64,000 nt of DNA from Flavobacteriales bacterium (GCA_020635395.1 JACJZV010000002.1:434001-498000), one strand, 5' to 3'; counted from the stretch's first letter, positions 18,908 through 28,138 are shown. The notes: generated from the letters alone by a model not told the origin. Program-made: numbers and translations.

Positions 18908-19524
18908 TTTTTACCCTATATCTTGTGGTCGTTGGCTCAGTTCTGAAAACCAATGCCCAAGATGGTATTTCTGATAGTAAATATCGCTTTAATTTTTCCT
19001 TTTTAATGGAGACCACCCATCAAGTTTATTCGCTAAACGGACAAAGCCAGTACCATAAATTTGCATTAGGTTCGGGGGTAGAAGTAGTTTTTCCAATAAA
19101 AAAAGTTCAGTTTGGTGGAGCTGCAACTTTGGGATATTATGGTGCCGACCATGTAAAGCAAACGTACAGCATCCTGAACTCCGATTATTATTACCGCACC
19201 ACCAGGCTTTCAGGCAGAGCAGCACTCAATGTTCAGTTTTTTGCAAAATACCCAATAAACAAAACCATATTGGGCATTGGCTACGAACCGCAGTTTGTTT
19301 TAAAAACCTTTAGAAGCAGTGAGGTTCATGGTGAAACGGTTACGTCAATTCCTGATATAGATTTTTTAAAAACAACCTCCGGCGTGACGGGTTATTGGGG
19401 ATATATGGCCTCAAAAAGAGTTCAGGCAGGTCTTAAATTTCGATATTCGGTTGGAGCCCTTGTAAATGAAGAAACCAAAGGAAGGCTTATTTCATTTAGC
19501 TTTCAAATTGCGAAAAGAATTTAA
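18889..19524 (+). CDS. Outer-membrane beta-barrel protein
   Basis: A 211-residue protein with signal peptide (MDFRKIIFTLYLVVVGSVLKTNAQ). The remainder consists of alternating strands (KFALGSGVEVVFPI, FGGAATLGYYGADH, GIGYEPQFVLKTF) and ends in SFSFQIAKRI, consistent with a small porin-like barrel. It overlaps the preceding gene by 19 bp, so it is the third gene of the sigma operon and probably the envelope component of that module. Function unknown. Confidence 0.7.
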   Translation: MDFRKIIFTLYLVVVGSVLKTNAQDGISDSKYRFNFSFLMETTHQVYSLNGQSQYHKFALGSGVEVVFPIKKVQFGGAATLGYYGADHVKQTYSILNSDYYYRTTRLSGRAALNVQFFAKYPINKTILGIGYEPQFVLKTFRSSEVHGETVTSIPDIDFLKTTSGVTGYWGYMASKRVQAGLKFRYSVGALVNEETKGRLISFSFQIAKRI

Positions 19525-19525
19525 G

Positions 19526-19816
19526 CTACAGTCCGGGAATATTTGGCAAAATACTTCGCATTTCGCTCTCAGCCACTCGGTCGGCTTGCAGCATAGCGTT
19601 GTTTATGGCTTCTAAAATTAATTTTTCCGCATCCTGTTTTGTTGCGGTGCGAAGCACGGTTTCGCTTATATCTATGTTTACCACTTTTTTTGATGCAGTA
19701 CACGTAACAGTTACCAAATTACTTCCGGCCACACCATCTACGGTAATGCTGTCTAATCGAGCCTTTGCTTCTTCCGCGTTTTTCTTAAAATCCTTTAACT
19801 TATCGAGTCCGAACAT
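19526..19816 (-). CDS. YbaB/EbfC family nucleoid-associated protein
   Basis: A 96-residue DNA-binding protein of the YbaB family, which forms dimers and associates with the nucleoid. Signature parts are MFGLDKLKDFKKNAEEAKARLDSI (N-terminal helix), GSNLVTVTCTASKKVVNIDI (central sheet) and AINNAMLQADRVAESEMRSI (C-terminal helix). In many bacteria it is next to dnaX-recR; here it follows an ECF-sigma operon by 22 bp on the same strand. It meets the preceding plus-strand gene tail to tail with one base between them. Confidence 0.92.
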   Translation of the reverse strand: MFGLDKLKDFKKNAEEAKARLDSITVDGVAGSNLVTVTCTASKKVVNIDISETVLRTATKQDAEKLILEAINNAMLQADRVAESEMRSILPNIPGL

Positions 19817-19838
19817 CTTAAAATAACTTTGGGCGAAA

Positions 19839-20174
19839 TTACTGTTTACGCCACATACTCCAAAGTTTTCGGGTTTTTAAGTAATTGGCATTGTTATCAT
19901 TTTGATATGCCTCCTTTTCAAAACTGATGGCTCGGTATGCTTTGTCGAAATCTTTTAGATAGGCATATCGAAAAAGAAATTCTAAAAAATACAAAATATA
20001 AAATGGCAAAATCAGCAACTCTAACTGCTGGCGATGATGAATTTTTTCATGACGAATAATATGGGTGTTTACCTTTAAATCATGATTTCGGCAAAAAATA
20101 AACGGATAAAAAGCAAAGGCCTGATTTTGTTTGCGAAAAAACAATTTGAACAGAAGAGGCGAAACGAAAATCAT
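19839..20174 (-). CDS. Small membrane protein with gluzincin-like HExxH and ExEA motifs
   Basis: A 111-residue protein. RHEKIHHRQQLE contains HExxH (His42, Glu43, His46), followed by a membrane-like helix LLILPFYILYFLEFLF, and then SFEKEAYQND with Glu86 and Glu88 where M48/M56 metalloproteases place their third zinc ligand. An amphipathic, Phe-rich segment precedes the motif. The gene overlaps the anti-sigma-like gene by 4 bases, third in the operon sigma / anti-sigma / this gene. It may be a reduced zinc protease; activity is inferred only. It resembles a stripped-down BlaR1/M56 core but lacks that family's extra helices. Confidence 0.65.
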   Translation of the reverse strand: MIFVSPLLFKLFFRKQNQAFAFYPFIFCRNHDLKVNTHIIRHEKIHHRQQLELLILPFYILYFLEFLFRYAYLKDFDKAYRAISFEKEAYQNDNNANYLKTRKLWSMWRKQ

Positions 20175-20812
20175 TCCGATTCCCTGCGTTTAATCTCTTC
20201 TTCGGCCATTTGCATCAGTTTTTTATCCAGTTCGGGGTCGTCAGAAGTGATGTACTGAACTTGGCCGGAGTGTTTAACTTCATAAATAAATACACCGTTT
20301 TGCTCCTCCATTTTTGTTACAGATAGTGTATATGGGTCTATGTCAGACAAATGAATTTCGGCTGATTCGGCCTCATTGGTTTTAAGTCTTATAAGAGGTT
20401 GTTCGGTTGAACCGTTCGGAGGGGTGCTTTGGGGTGTCTGCATGTTGGTTTTAGGTTTGTCTTTGTCCGGTTTTGATGTCATTTTCCATATGGCAAAGGC
20501 TGCCACACCTGCTATTACAGCTGCAATAATTATTTTTACAACAATTGAACTGCCACTGGTTTTTGGAGTTTTTGATGGTTTATAGGTGTCGAATCCTTCG
20601 GTTTTCCATTGATGGAAATCATTTTTCACCTGCTGCAAAAGGGTGTTGTGTTGAATGGCCGAAATGCCATCCATTATTTCTTGCTGAAGTTTCACTTCTT
20701 CGGCAAAATCCGAATCATTATTGAGTCGGTCGGCAAAAACTTTCTGTTCTTCCGATGTAAGCTCACCCATCAAATGGCGGTCAATTAACGATATGTCATG
20801 CTCTGAAATCAA
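20171..20812 (-). CDS. Anti-sigma-factor-like single-pass membrane protein
   Basis: A 213-residue protein. The N-terminal cytoplasmic part has the zinc-less anti-sigma pattern IDRHLMGELTSEEQKVFADRL. One membrane helix is at about residues 90-110 (VVKIIIAAVIAGVAAFAIW). The periplasmic part is Pro/Thr/Lys-rich, then a short beta domain (AEIHLSDIDPYTLSVTKM) and a charged tail. Overlaps of 4 bases on both sides tie it to the sigma factor and to the small HExxH membrane protein. It probably holds the sigma factor at the membrane; the signal is unknown. Confidence 0.82.
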   Translation of the reverse strand: MISEHDISLIDRHLMGELTSEEQKVFADRLNNDSDFAEEVKLQQEIMDGISAIQHNTLLQQVKNDFHQWKTEGFDTYKPSKTPKTSGSSIVVKIIIAAVIAGVAAFAIWKMTSKPDKDKPKTNMQTPQSTPPNGSTEQPLIRLKTNEAESAEIHLSDIDPYTLSVTKMEEQNGVFIYEVKHSGQVQYITSDDPELDKKLMQMAEEEIKRRESE

Positions 20813-21345
20813 CTTTTAAGTTTTGATTTTAGTTGTTGCAAACATTTATATTTCTGATTTTTCACATTGTCGGCGTTGGTATATTCGAGACTCGCTGCTA
20901 TGTCGGCCATGCTTTGTTTCTTGTAGTAAAATAGTGTCAAAATTTGTTGGCATTTATCGCCGAGCGTTTTCATGGCTGCTTCCATTTTGCCAATTATTTC
21001 TTCTTTAAAACTGTATCTTTCCGCATCCGGCACAAAAATGTAGTTTTCAAAATCATCAAAATCAAAATCGTTGTTTTTTCGCTTTTTTAATTCGTTATAC
21101 CAAATATTTCGGCACACCGAATACAAATAGGTTTTGATTTTAACGGAAAGATGAAAATCTTTTCTTAAAAAATTTCGATGCAAAACAACCATCGCTTCTT
21201 GAAAAACATCTTCGGCATCTTGCTCCGTTCCAGAATTGTTTGTTACCAAATGCAGTATCATTCCAAAATGATTTTTGTACAAGAATTTCATCCCGGCACT
21301 CTGGCCGTTGCGAATGGATTGCACTATTTCATTTTCGTTTTTCAA
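20809..21345 (-). CDS. ECF-type RNA polymerase sigma factor
   Basis: A 178-residue sigma-70 family protein. Region 2 contains QDAEDVFQEAMVVLHRNF and TYLYSVCRNIWYNELKKRK. Region 4 contains LGDKCQQILTLFYYKKQSMADIAASLEYTNADNVKNQKYKCLQQLK. It heads a minus-strand operon with an anti-sigma-like gene and a HExxH membrane protein. A run of six G followed by TTACC lies 28-38 bp upstream of its start (21373-21383). Confidence 0.92.
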   Translation of the reverse strand: MKNENEIVQSIRNGQSAGMKFLYKNHFGMILHLVTNNSGTEQDAEDVFQEAMVVLHRNFLRKDFHLSVKIKTYLYSVCRNIWYNELKKRKNNDFDFDDFENYIFVPDAERYSFKEEIIGKMEAAMKTLGDKCQQILTLFYYKKQSMADIAASLEYTNADNVKNQKYKCLQQLKSKLKS

Positions 21346-21385
21346 CGGTTGTTAATATACAATTTTTTAAAAGGTAACCCCCCTA

Positions 21386-22297
21386 TCAAACGCCAATCGA
21401 GTCTTTTTTCTTTCGTTTGGAAAGTGAGATACTTTGTTCAATGTATTTAATGATTTCTCCGGCAATATCAATTCCTGTTGCTTTTTCAATGCCTTCAAGT
21501 CCCGGAGATGAGTTTACCTCAATTACCAAGGGTCCTCTGGCACTTCGCAACATATCTACTCCTGCAATTTTTAGGTTAAGAGATTGGGCTGCACGAATGG
21601 CCATGGCACTTTCTTTTCTGCTCAATTTAACCGTAGAGGCAGACCCTCCTTTGTGCAAATTGCTTCTAAATTCGCCTTCAACACCCGTCCGTTTCATGGC
21701 TCCTACTACTTTGCCATTTACCACAAATGCTCTTATATCTTCAGCTTTGGCCTCCTTTATAAATTCCTGAACAATGATGTTGGCTTCAAGCCCCAAAAAA
21801 GCCTCAATAACGGAGCGAGCGGCTTTTGAAGTTTCGGCCAGCACAACACCTTTTCCTTGAGTGCTTTCTAAAAGTTTAATTACCAGCGGAGCTCCACCCA
21901 CCAAGTTTATTAAACTTTTAATGTCATCAGGGTGTTTGGCAAATGCCGTTCGTGGAATGCTGACACCCGAGCGTGAAAGAATTTGTAAGCTACGCAGTTT
22001 ATCTCTTGAGCGAACCAAAGCCAGAGAACTACACGTAGTAAAAACACTGTTTACCTCAAATTGCCGGATTACGGAACTACCATAAAAGGTGACCGAAGCC
22101 CCGATTCGAGGAATAATAGCATCAACATCATTCACAATACGATCGCCCAAATACACACTCGGACTTTCATCTTGCAATAGCATATAACATTTGGTGTGGT
22201 TTATTACTTCCACCGCATGTCCTCGCTCTTTAGCGGCTTCCACCAACCTTCGGGTAGAATAAAGAGACGCTTTTCGGCTTAAAATGGCAATCTTCAT
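21386..22297 (-). CDS. rimK: RimK-family ATP-grasp ligase (ribosomal protein S6 glutamate ligase)
   Basis: In E. coli RimK adds glutamates to the C-terminus of ribosomal protein S6. This 303-residue protein has the ATP-grasp elements [55 protein letters not shown] and [14 protein letters not shown]. It is 3 bp downstream of rimB, so they form one unit, as in the rim cluster of proteobacteria. The S6 substrate is inferred from homology. Confidence 0.9.
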   Translation of the reverse strand: MKIAILSRKASLYSTRRLVEAAKERGHAVEVINHTKCYMLLQDESPSVYLGDRIVNDVDAIIPRIGASVTFYGSSVIRQFEVNSVFTTCSSLALVRSRDKLRSLQILSRSGVSIPRTAFAKHPDDIKSLINLVGGAPLVIKLLESTQGKGVVLAETSKAARSVIEAFLGLEANIIVQEFIKEAKAEDIRAFVVNGKVVGAMKRTGVEGEFRSNLHKGGSASTVKLSRKESAMAIRAAQSLNLKIAGVDMLRSARGPLVIEVNSSPGLEGIEKATGIDIAGEIIKYIEQSISLSKRKKKDSIGV

Positions 22298-22300
22298 TTT

Positions 22301-22780
22301 TTACTTTTCTTTAAAGGATAAATCACGTTTTGAAACGTCAACTACAAATCGATTTTTTAGAAACTTACGTCCTAATAAAACTGGATATTTCATGTTTTTG
22401 CGGTTTGATAAATTGAATGGAACAGGATACTCATGTCCAAAAAGTACTATTGTCAAAATTACTTGATATCGGTATTCGTAATCACCAAATGAACTTTTAA
22501 CTTTTCGCTCTACATACTTAGAAGTAGTAATATCTTTTCCTGTATAAAGCGGATGCTGCCTGTCTAAAAGTTTAAAAACCAAATAATCTTTGCCATTAAT
22601 TTCTTTAATACGAATGCGGTCGCAGTGTATGGCTGAGGTATCAGCACCGGTATCAATTTTGCAAGGCAATGCCACAAGATTGGCCTCAGGCAAATCAATC
22701 CTATCCACAATGCCAATGGTTTTTTTCTGAACCACTTTGTGTGCAATAGATGTTTTCTTTTCTGCTAAAACCTTGTTCAA
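22301..22780 (-). CDS. RimB-type retropepsin-like protease
   Basis: A 159-residue member of the family annotated as ATP-dependent zinc protease or RimB; related E. coli and other proteins act as retropepsin-like aspartic proteases that cut glutamate tails added by RimK. The aspartic motif is visible in PCKIDTGADTSAIHC (DTGA), and a second conserved region reads FNLSNRKNMKYPVLLGRKFL. It directly precedes rimK. ATP or zinc dependence is only an annotation tradition. Confidence 0.82.
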   Translation of the reverse strand: MNKVLAEKKTSIAHKVVQKKTIGIVDRIDLPEANLVALPCKIDTGADTSAIHCDRIRIKEINGKDYLVFKLLDRQHPLYTGKDITTSKYVERKVKSSFGDYEYRYQVILTIVLFGHEYPVPFNLSNRKNMKYPVLLGRKFLKNRFVVDVSKRDLSFKEK

Positions 22781-22853
22781 AAGATGCTTTGTTAATCAAC
22801 CACACAAATAAATGCCAATTTTATGTTGGTTCGTAAAAAATTTTATCAGAAGG

Positions 22854-23126
22854 CTATTTTTTATTTCGCCGGCGTTTTACGAAGAAATAAATAATTCCGG
22901 GAAGAATGATTAAGGAAATGTACCAAACGTAGTGATTTTTCCATAAACCCTTTTTGATTAGGTATGCCCCCAGAGTCAGCACAATCAACCATTTTAATAC
23001 TACGTATGCCGCAGCCCACCACAAATGATTTTTGCGGAGACCGAGTGCAATTAGCTTTTTCTTAATAATGTCAACCATTGTGTGAAGTGCAACGAAAAAA
23101 CGGGAGAAGTATTTTTTAAACTTCAA
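22854..23126 (-). CDS. Small two-helix membrane protein, hypothetical
   Basis: A 90-residue basic protein with two membrane segments (LWWAAAYVVLKWLIVLTLGAY and VWYISLIILPGIIYFFV) and a KRRRNKK tail. A start at an internal ATG 48 bp downstream (MVDIIKKK) is equally possible. It lies 73 bp upstream of rimB on the same strand; no function is known. Confidence 0.6.
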   Translation of the reverse strand: MKFKKYFSRFFVALHTMVDIIKKKLIALGLRKNHLWWAAAYVVLKWLIVLTLGAYLIKKGLWKNHYVWYISLIILPGIIYFFVKRRRNKK

Positions 23127-23222
23127 GATTTTGTCTGCAAAAACTTAAAACCAAAATAAAAGCGAATGGTTTTTTTTCTGGTAGATGATTTTTGTCAATT
23201 TATCCAAAAGTGGCAAAAAAAT

Positions 23223-24224
23223 CTACCAACGAATTAAAGCACTAGCCCATGTAAAACCACTTCCAAAAGCCGCCAGACATACTAAATCTCCTTCTTTTAC
23301 TTTTCCTTCGTTAATGGCTTCGCACAGAGCAATGGGGATGCTGGCAGCAGTAGTATTTCCATATTTCTGAATATTGCTATAAACCTGATTATCCGCCAAT
23401 TTCATGCTTTTTTGAATGAACTGTGAAATCCGCAAATTGGCTTGATGAGGTACGAGCAAATCAATATCAGAAGGCTGATAGCCATTTTTGTTTAAGGCTT
23501 CCATAATTACTTCCGGAAAACGAGTAACGGCATGTTTAAAGACGAAATTGCCGTTCATGTATGGAAAATAGGAGGTGTCATCTGCGTCATTATCGGCAAT
23601 AATTTGATTTACCCATCGGTTGGTAGCTGGCCCTATCAAAGCAAGCTCTTTTGCATGCTCACCCTGGCTATGCAAATGAGTGCTTAAAATTCCCCGCGAA
23701 TTATCGCAAGCCGTTAAAACGGCTGCCCCTGCACCATCACCAAAAATAACCGAAACACCACGGCCACGTGTGGTTTTATCTAAACCCCCACTATGCAGCT
23801 CGCTGCCAACAACCAGCACGTTTTTATACATTCCGGTTTTTATAAATTGGTCGGCCACGCTAAGTCCATAAACAAAGCCACTGCATTGGTTTCGAACATC
23901 CAACGCACCAACCGTTCCGATGCCCAAAGCCTCTTGCACCTGCACACCAGGCCCGGGAAAGTAATAATCTGGACTTAGTGTGGCGAATACGATAAAATCA
24001 ATATCATTTGGTTGCAAACCCGCATTGGCAATGGCCATTTTTGCAGCTTTAACACCCATACCTGAGGTGGTGTCCTCACCCGGAACCACCCATCGGCGTT
24101 CTTCAATTCCCGTGCGTTCCACAATCCACTCGTGGTTGGTATCCATTAGTTTTGACAATTCATTGTTGGTAACAACATTTTCTGGAACATAAAATCCCAT
24201 TCCGGCAATTCTCGAATTTTGCAT
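23223..24224 (-). CDS. fabH: 3-oxoacyl-ACP synthase III (KAS III)
   Basis: Starts fatty acid synthesis by condensing acyl-CoA with malonyl-ACP. The catalytic triad is visible: Cys114 in RNQCSGFVYG, His260 in VPHQANLRI and Asn290 in YGNTTAAS. The 333-residue length is typical. It stands apart from other fab genes and is followed by about 100 bp without genes, containing an imperfect hairpin at 23182-23226 (TGGTAGAT with ATCTACCA) that begins at its stop codon but lacks a U-tract. Other KAS III-like enzymes, such as those for alkyl-quinolones or olefins, cannot be excluded. Confidence 0.9.
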   Translation of the reverse strand: MQNSRIAGMGFYVPENVVTNNELSKLMDTNHEWIVERTGIEERRWVVPGEDTTSGMGVKAAKMAIANAGLQPNDIDFIVFATLSPDYYFPGPGVQVQEALGIGTVGALDVRNQCSGFVYGLSVADQFIKTGMYKNVLVVGSELHSGGLDKTTRGRGVSVIFGDGAGAAVLTACDNSRGILSTHLHSQGEHAKELALIGPATNRWVNQIIADNDADDTSYFPYMNGNFVFKHAVTRFPEVIMEALNKNGYQPSDIDLLVPHQANLRISQFIQKSMKLADNQVYSNIQKYGNTTAASIPIALCEAINEGKVKEGDLVCLAAFGSGFTWASALIRW

Positions 24225-24357
24225 AGCTTTATAATGTGTGTGGCAAGCTACTAAAAAAATATTTGTGATTTATCCATTCATGAACCAATATCGGACGTTG
24301 CTCAAAAGTGGCTTTATTGTTTTTGTATTAGCAATGATATTCGAATCAATAAAAAGT

Positions 24358-27006
24358 ATGATTATGAGACGATTACAATTATTTTTAGCAGGCATAGTTT
24401 TAGCCTTGTTTGCATCGGCACAAGATTTTCCGGTGGTAAGCAAAAATTTTGGAAAGTTTGGTGGAACTTCATTTAATAGTTACAGCTTTGTAAATACTAC
24501 ATCACATAACGGAGGTGTTTATTTGAGTTTTTCGACTGGTAGCAGCGGTGAAGTACATTATTTTAGTGGAACAAATTGGACAGCTGTTACTACCACTTCC
24601 GGAATCCTTTCAACTATTGTTTATGGTCAAGTTTCTGTGGGTAGCAAAATGTATTTTGCCACAAGCAATGGCCTATCTATTAAAAACGGAACCAATTGGA
24701 GCAGTGAATTGAGCGGCACAAAGGTTTTGGCCGTTGATGCAAATTCAAATTATGAGGTTGTTTTGACAACCTCGGGTTTAAGCTACAGAAATGTTTCATC
24801 GTCAACATGGAGCAATTTGAGCATTTCTGCTTTAAAGTATGCGGGCTCTGTGCTACAACCTATTGCAGGCAATGCGGTTATTATAAAAAATGACAGTGCA
24901 TGGGTAAGTTATTCAAGCAGAGGAGTAAGAAAAATTGAACTGAAAACCGGCACGGTGTCAAAAGTGGTAAACCAAGATGATTATAGCTTTTCAGAGCCAG
25001 TAATTAATTTTGCAACACACGATGGAGCAGTATTTTCGGCAGGACCCAGCTACATCACAAGATATTCTGATACGATGCTAAAGTCTCTTTATCGTATTCA
25101 AAACAATTTTCAATATGGGGCAATAAAAAATCTTCCGGTTTTTACGGATAAATATGGCAAACTATGGTTTTTAAAAAGTTATAGAGGTGGCGTAACTGCA
25201 ATAACCTTCAACGGAGAAAGACCTAATTCTCCCAGAGTTTTTATCCCAATAAAATTGGACGACACCAACCATCCGGCATTCTACTACAACCCTCAGACAG
25301 ATAGCGTTTACAGTATTTCAGACAACTTGGCTTTTGCTATGGCTGATGTTCGAAACCCTAAATATCTTTATGGTAAAAATATCGAGACATTAGATATTAA
25401 TGAAGTTTCAGCTCCAATTTTAAATGGTGGAATAAACGGATATGATCACGAATTAGGTGTCGAACATTATTTGGCTCCAAAATCATCAGAAAAAAGCCCG
25501 TTGTTCTCATCTGGACTTTGGATTGGGGGTTTGGACGATTCAAACAATGTCCATTTATCTGCCATGACTTATGCTCAAAAAGGTTTTGATTATTTTCCCG
25601 GTCCTTTAAATGCTTCAACCGGAGCCTTTAATCCAAACGATTCGGTAAAATTTGACCGGCTGTGGAAAGTTAACAAGTCAGACATTCAAAAGCACATAAA
25701 CTTGTATGGTTGGAAAGGTGCAGTAAAAGAAAGCGAAACAACTGAGGCAATATGGAACTGGCCTGGAAACAGAGAAAAAGGAAAATCGAGTGATGCATTA
25801 GCTCCATTTATTGACAACAATGGTAATGGCATTTACGAACCAAACAAAGGCGATTATCCGGACATAAAAGGAGACCAAGCCATTTATTGGATTATGAATG
25901 ACTTGGCCAAGCCTCATACCGAAACCGGAGGAACTTCTTTTGGTATGGAAATTCATGGAATGGCCTATGCCTATGCTTGCCCAACAGTCTCATCATCGCA
26001 GGCCGAGTATGGAATAAACTATACTACGTTCTACAAGTATAAAATCATAAACCGAAGTGATTCGAATTATCATGATGTAGTGGTAGGGTTGCATACTGAT
26101 AGCGATTTGGGCAATTACAGCGATGATTATGTTGGCTGCCATGTTACACAAAACATGGGATATTGCTACAATGGTGATACTAACGACGAAGGAATTTTGG
26201 GATATGGTGTAAATGCCCCGATGTTTAGCACCCTAATACTGGATGCTCCCAGCTTCATACACGACAGCATTGACGGAGATGGCGATGGCCAAGTGGATGA
26301 AGATGACGAAAAAAGGTATATGGGAGGGTTTGTGTATTACAATAATGACTTTTCGGCAATTGGAAACCCTCGTAATCCATCGGAGTACTATAATTACTTG
26401 AACAATAAATGGAAAAATGGGGATAATATTTCTCGGGATTTTGCCTATGGTAGCAGTGGAAAAGGCGGGCAAACAAGTTATATGTTTCCCGACACAACAG
26501 ACAAAGACAATGGCACCAAATCGTGGACAGAAAAAAAGGCAGGGAATATGCCTGCCGACCGCCGATTTTTAATCAATAGCTTTCCATTTGATGTGGCGGC
26601 AAAAGACACCGTTGAGTTTGAATATGCCTTTGTTTTTTCGCACAATCCCTCACAAGAAAATCAACTTCCTAAAAATTTGGAATACGTAAAAGCTATTAAG
26701 CAATGGTATTATCAAGGTGCGGATCCTGCTTGTTACCAAAAATTGGGTGTTGAACGGGTTGAAAACGGAGGAGCTATTGAGGCCAATGTTTATCCAAACC
26801 CTTTTGAAAACACGATTACTGTAAAAACCGAATCGCAAATAGAATCGGTAATTATCCATGATTTGTGTGGCAAAGTGTTGCTGGATCAAAAAGATGTAAG
26901 AACAAGTCTTTTGGAGGTAAACACATCCAACATTCCGGCAGGTATGTTTTTGATAACCATTATTACCGAAGATGGAAAAGCAACCAAGAAACTTCTTAAA
27001 ATGTAG
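24358..27006 (+). CDS. Large T9SS-secreted protein with calcium-loop segments
   Basis: An approximately 880-residue surface or secreted protein of unknown function. The signal peptide is MIMRRLQLFLAGIVLALFASAQ, starting at ATG 24358 or 24364; an upstream ATG at 24238 adds 40 residues of no signal character. Residues up to about 390 are beta-rich repeats. A conserved-looking middle part has FIDNNGNGIYEPNKGDYPDI, a GDQAIYWIMND stretch and DSIDGDGDGQVDEDDE, which resembles Ca-binding loops. The end is a type A sorting domain (NVYPNPFENTITVK to TKKLLKM). This architecture recurs across Bacteroidota. Confidence 0.85.
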   Translation: MIMRRLQLFLAGIVLALFASAQDFPVVSKNFGKFGGTSFNSYSFVNTTSHNGGVYLSFSTGSSGEVHYFSGTNWTAVTTTSGILSTIVYGQVSVGSKMYFATSNGLSIKNGTNWSSELSGTKVLAVDANSNYEVVLTTSGLSYRNVSSSTWSNLSISALKYAGSVLQPIAGNAVIIKNDSAWVSYSSRGVRKIELKTGTVSKVVNQDDYSFSEPVINFATHDGAVFSAGPSYITRYSDTMLKSLYRIQNNFQYGAIKNLPVFTDKYGKLWFLKSYRGGVTAITFNGERPNSPRVFIPIKLDDTNHPAFYYNPQTDSVYSISDNLAFAMADVRNPKYLYGKNIETLDINEVSAPILNGGINGYDHELGVEHYLAPKSSEKSPLFSSGLWIGGLDDSNNVHLSAMTYAQKGFDYFPGPLNASTGAFNPNDSVKFDRLWKVNKSDIQKHINLYGWKGAVKESETTEAIWNWPGNREKGKSSDALAPFIDNNGNGIYEPNKGDYPDIKGDQAIYWIMNDLAKPHTETGGTSFGMEIHGMAYAYACPTVSSSQAEYGINYTTFYKYKIINRSDSNYHDVVVGLHTDSDLGNYSDDYVGCHVTQNMGYCYNGDTNDEGILGYGVNAPMFSTLILDAPSFIHDSIDGDGDGQVDEDDEKRYMGGFVYYNNDFSAIGNPRNPSEYYNYLNNKWKNGDNISRDFAYGSSGKGGQTSYMFPDTTDKDNGTKSWTEKKAGNMPADRRFLINSFPFDVAAKDTVEFEYAFVFSHNPSQENQLPKNLEYVKAIKQWYYQGADPACYQKLGVERVENGGAIEANVYPNPFENTITVKTESQIESVIIHDLCGKVLLDQKDVRTSLLEVNTSNIPAGMFLITIITEDGKATKKLLKM

Positions 27007-27104
27007 TTTGGTTGTTTCAGCCCTCTCAAATGTTTGTTTTTATATAGGCTAAAGACATTGTGAATCTGGGCTTTTCAAATCGCCATAAAGTGATTTGACT
27101 TATT

Positions 27105-27146
27105 AAAAGTATCGGTGCATTTGTTTTCAAATGCACCGATACTTTT
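27105..27146. terminator. Bidirectional intrinsic terminator
   Basis: A perfect 19-bp inverted repeat (27105-27123 with 27128-27146) around a TTTT loop, with A-tract and T-tract at the ends, between two convergent T9SS genes. It serves both. Confidence 0.93.
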
Positions 27147-27148
27147 TT

Positions 27149-28138
27149 CTATTGTATAATCAACTTTTGGGTTGAAGCAGATTGGTTTGAAGTAATTTTA
27201 ACAGTGTAAAGCCCTTTTGAAAGACCAATGATGTTATACTCCTCCTGTGGTTCGTCAAATTGTTTTACCAGCTTTCCATTCAAATCAAAAATTTGAATAT
27301 CCGCAATTTGTTCGTTTTCGCCAACGGTCAATCGAAAATGTTCTGTTGCCGGATTTGGGAATAGATTTGCCTCCGACGAAATAAAATTTGCTATGCCTGA
27401 GATTTCCTTAGTGAATCGAAAAACCATACCATTTGGCACTGTACCATCCAATGTTTCAACCGAATCAATTTGGTCTAACCATTTGATTTGTGGATTATCG
27501 GCAGCACCAGTCAATATCATCCCTTCACCAATAAGTTCGTCATTATTTACATCATACTCCGGAAGAAAGACAGAGAAAATGCCTGATTCAAAATCATAAC
27601 AAAGCAATGGGTTGGACACCGAATTGGGGCCAAAATGTATTTCAAAAGAATTATCTTCTTCAAAAATCCAAAATTGAAAACTCATAAAGTCGGTAGAATT
27701 TGAGTCCGCATCAATAGAAGAGTAAAAGCCAGCATTAAGAAACTCTAATTTAAATATCCTACTACCGGTGTTTCCTTCTATTTTGTATGAAATAGGAGAT
27801 AATGAGTTGGTGTGGAAGTCGTCACTCACATTTTTTTGACCTCTATCTATCAAATCCGCACCAACCGGATAAATAACAGATGCAATGTCAAGGGTTTCTG
27901 ATGAAAGAAATCCTTCTCCAATCATAAAAAGGGTATCAATTTGTTTGTCGAAAAATGACCAGGTAAAACCTATTGGAACGGATTGGTCGGGGTCATCCCA
28001 AGTTAATCCTTCATTGATTGAAATTGAGTCAGTAAGGTTTTCAAAAGTTTTGTTTTCAACGCTAAGTTTGTACGATTGAGCAAATACAGAATTGCTCAAA
28101 ACCATGAGCAATACAGTAGAAAGATGTGCTATTTTCAT
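27149..28138 (-). CDS. T9SS-secreted protein, unknown function
   Basis: A 329-residue protein from the ATG at 28138 (MKIAHLSTVLLMVLSNSVFAQ, signal peptide); a start 18 bp upstream would add charged residues before it. The middle is beta-rich (LTWDDPDQSVPIGFTWSFFD, YKIEGNTGSRIFKLEFLN) and resembles a lectin-like or jelly-roll exported domain, without a named match. The end is a type A sorting domain: NLFPNPATEHFRLTV ... GLYTVKITSNQSASTQKLI. Minus strand, last gene before the bidirectional terminator. Confidence 0.82.
   Translation of the reverse strand: MKIAHLSTVLLMVLSNSVFAQSYKLSVENKTFENLTDSISINEGLTWDDPDQSVPIGFTWSFFDKQIDTLFMIGEGFLSSETLDIASVIYPVGADLIDRGQKNVSDDFHTNSLSPISYKIEGNTGSRIFKLEFLNAGFYSSIDADSNSTDFMSFQFWIFEEDNSFEIHFGPNSVSNPLLCYDFESGIFSVFLPEYDVNNDELIGEGMILTGAADNPQIKWLDQIDSVETLDGTVPNGMVFRFTKEISGIANFISSEANLFPNPATEHFRLTVGENEQIADIQIFDLNGKLVKQFDEPQEEYNIIGLSKGLYTVKITSNQSASTQKLIIQ

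Noticed and set aside
23182..23226. Terminator after fabH
   Set aside because: The arms TGGTAGAT/ATCTACCA pair, but the sequence after the hairpin on the minus strand is A-rich (GAAAAAAAA), not U-rich, and the arm overlaps the stop codon.
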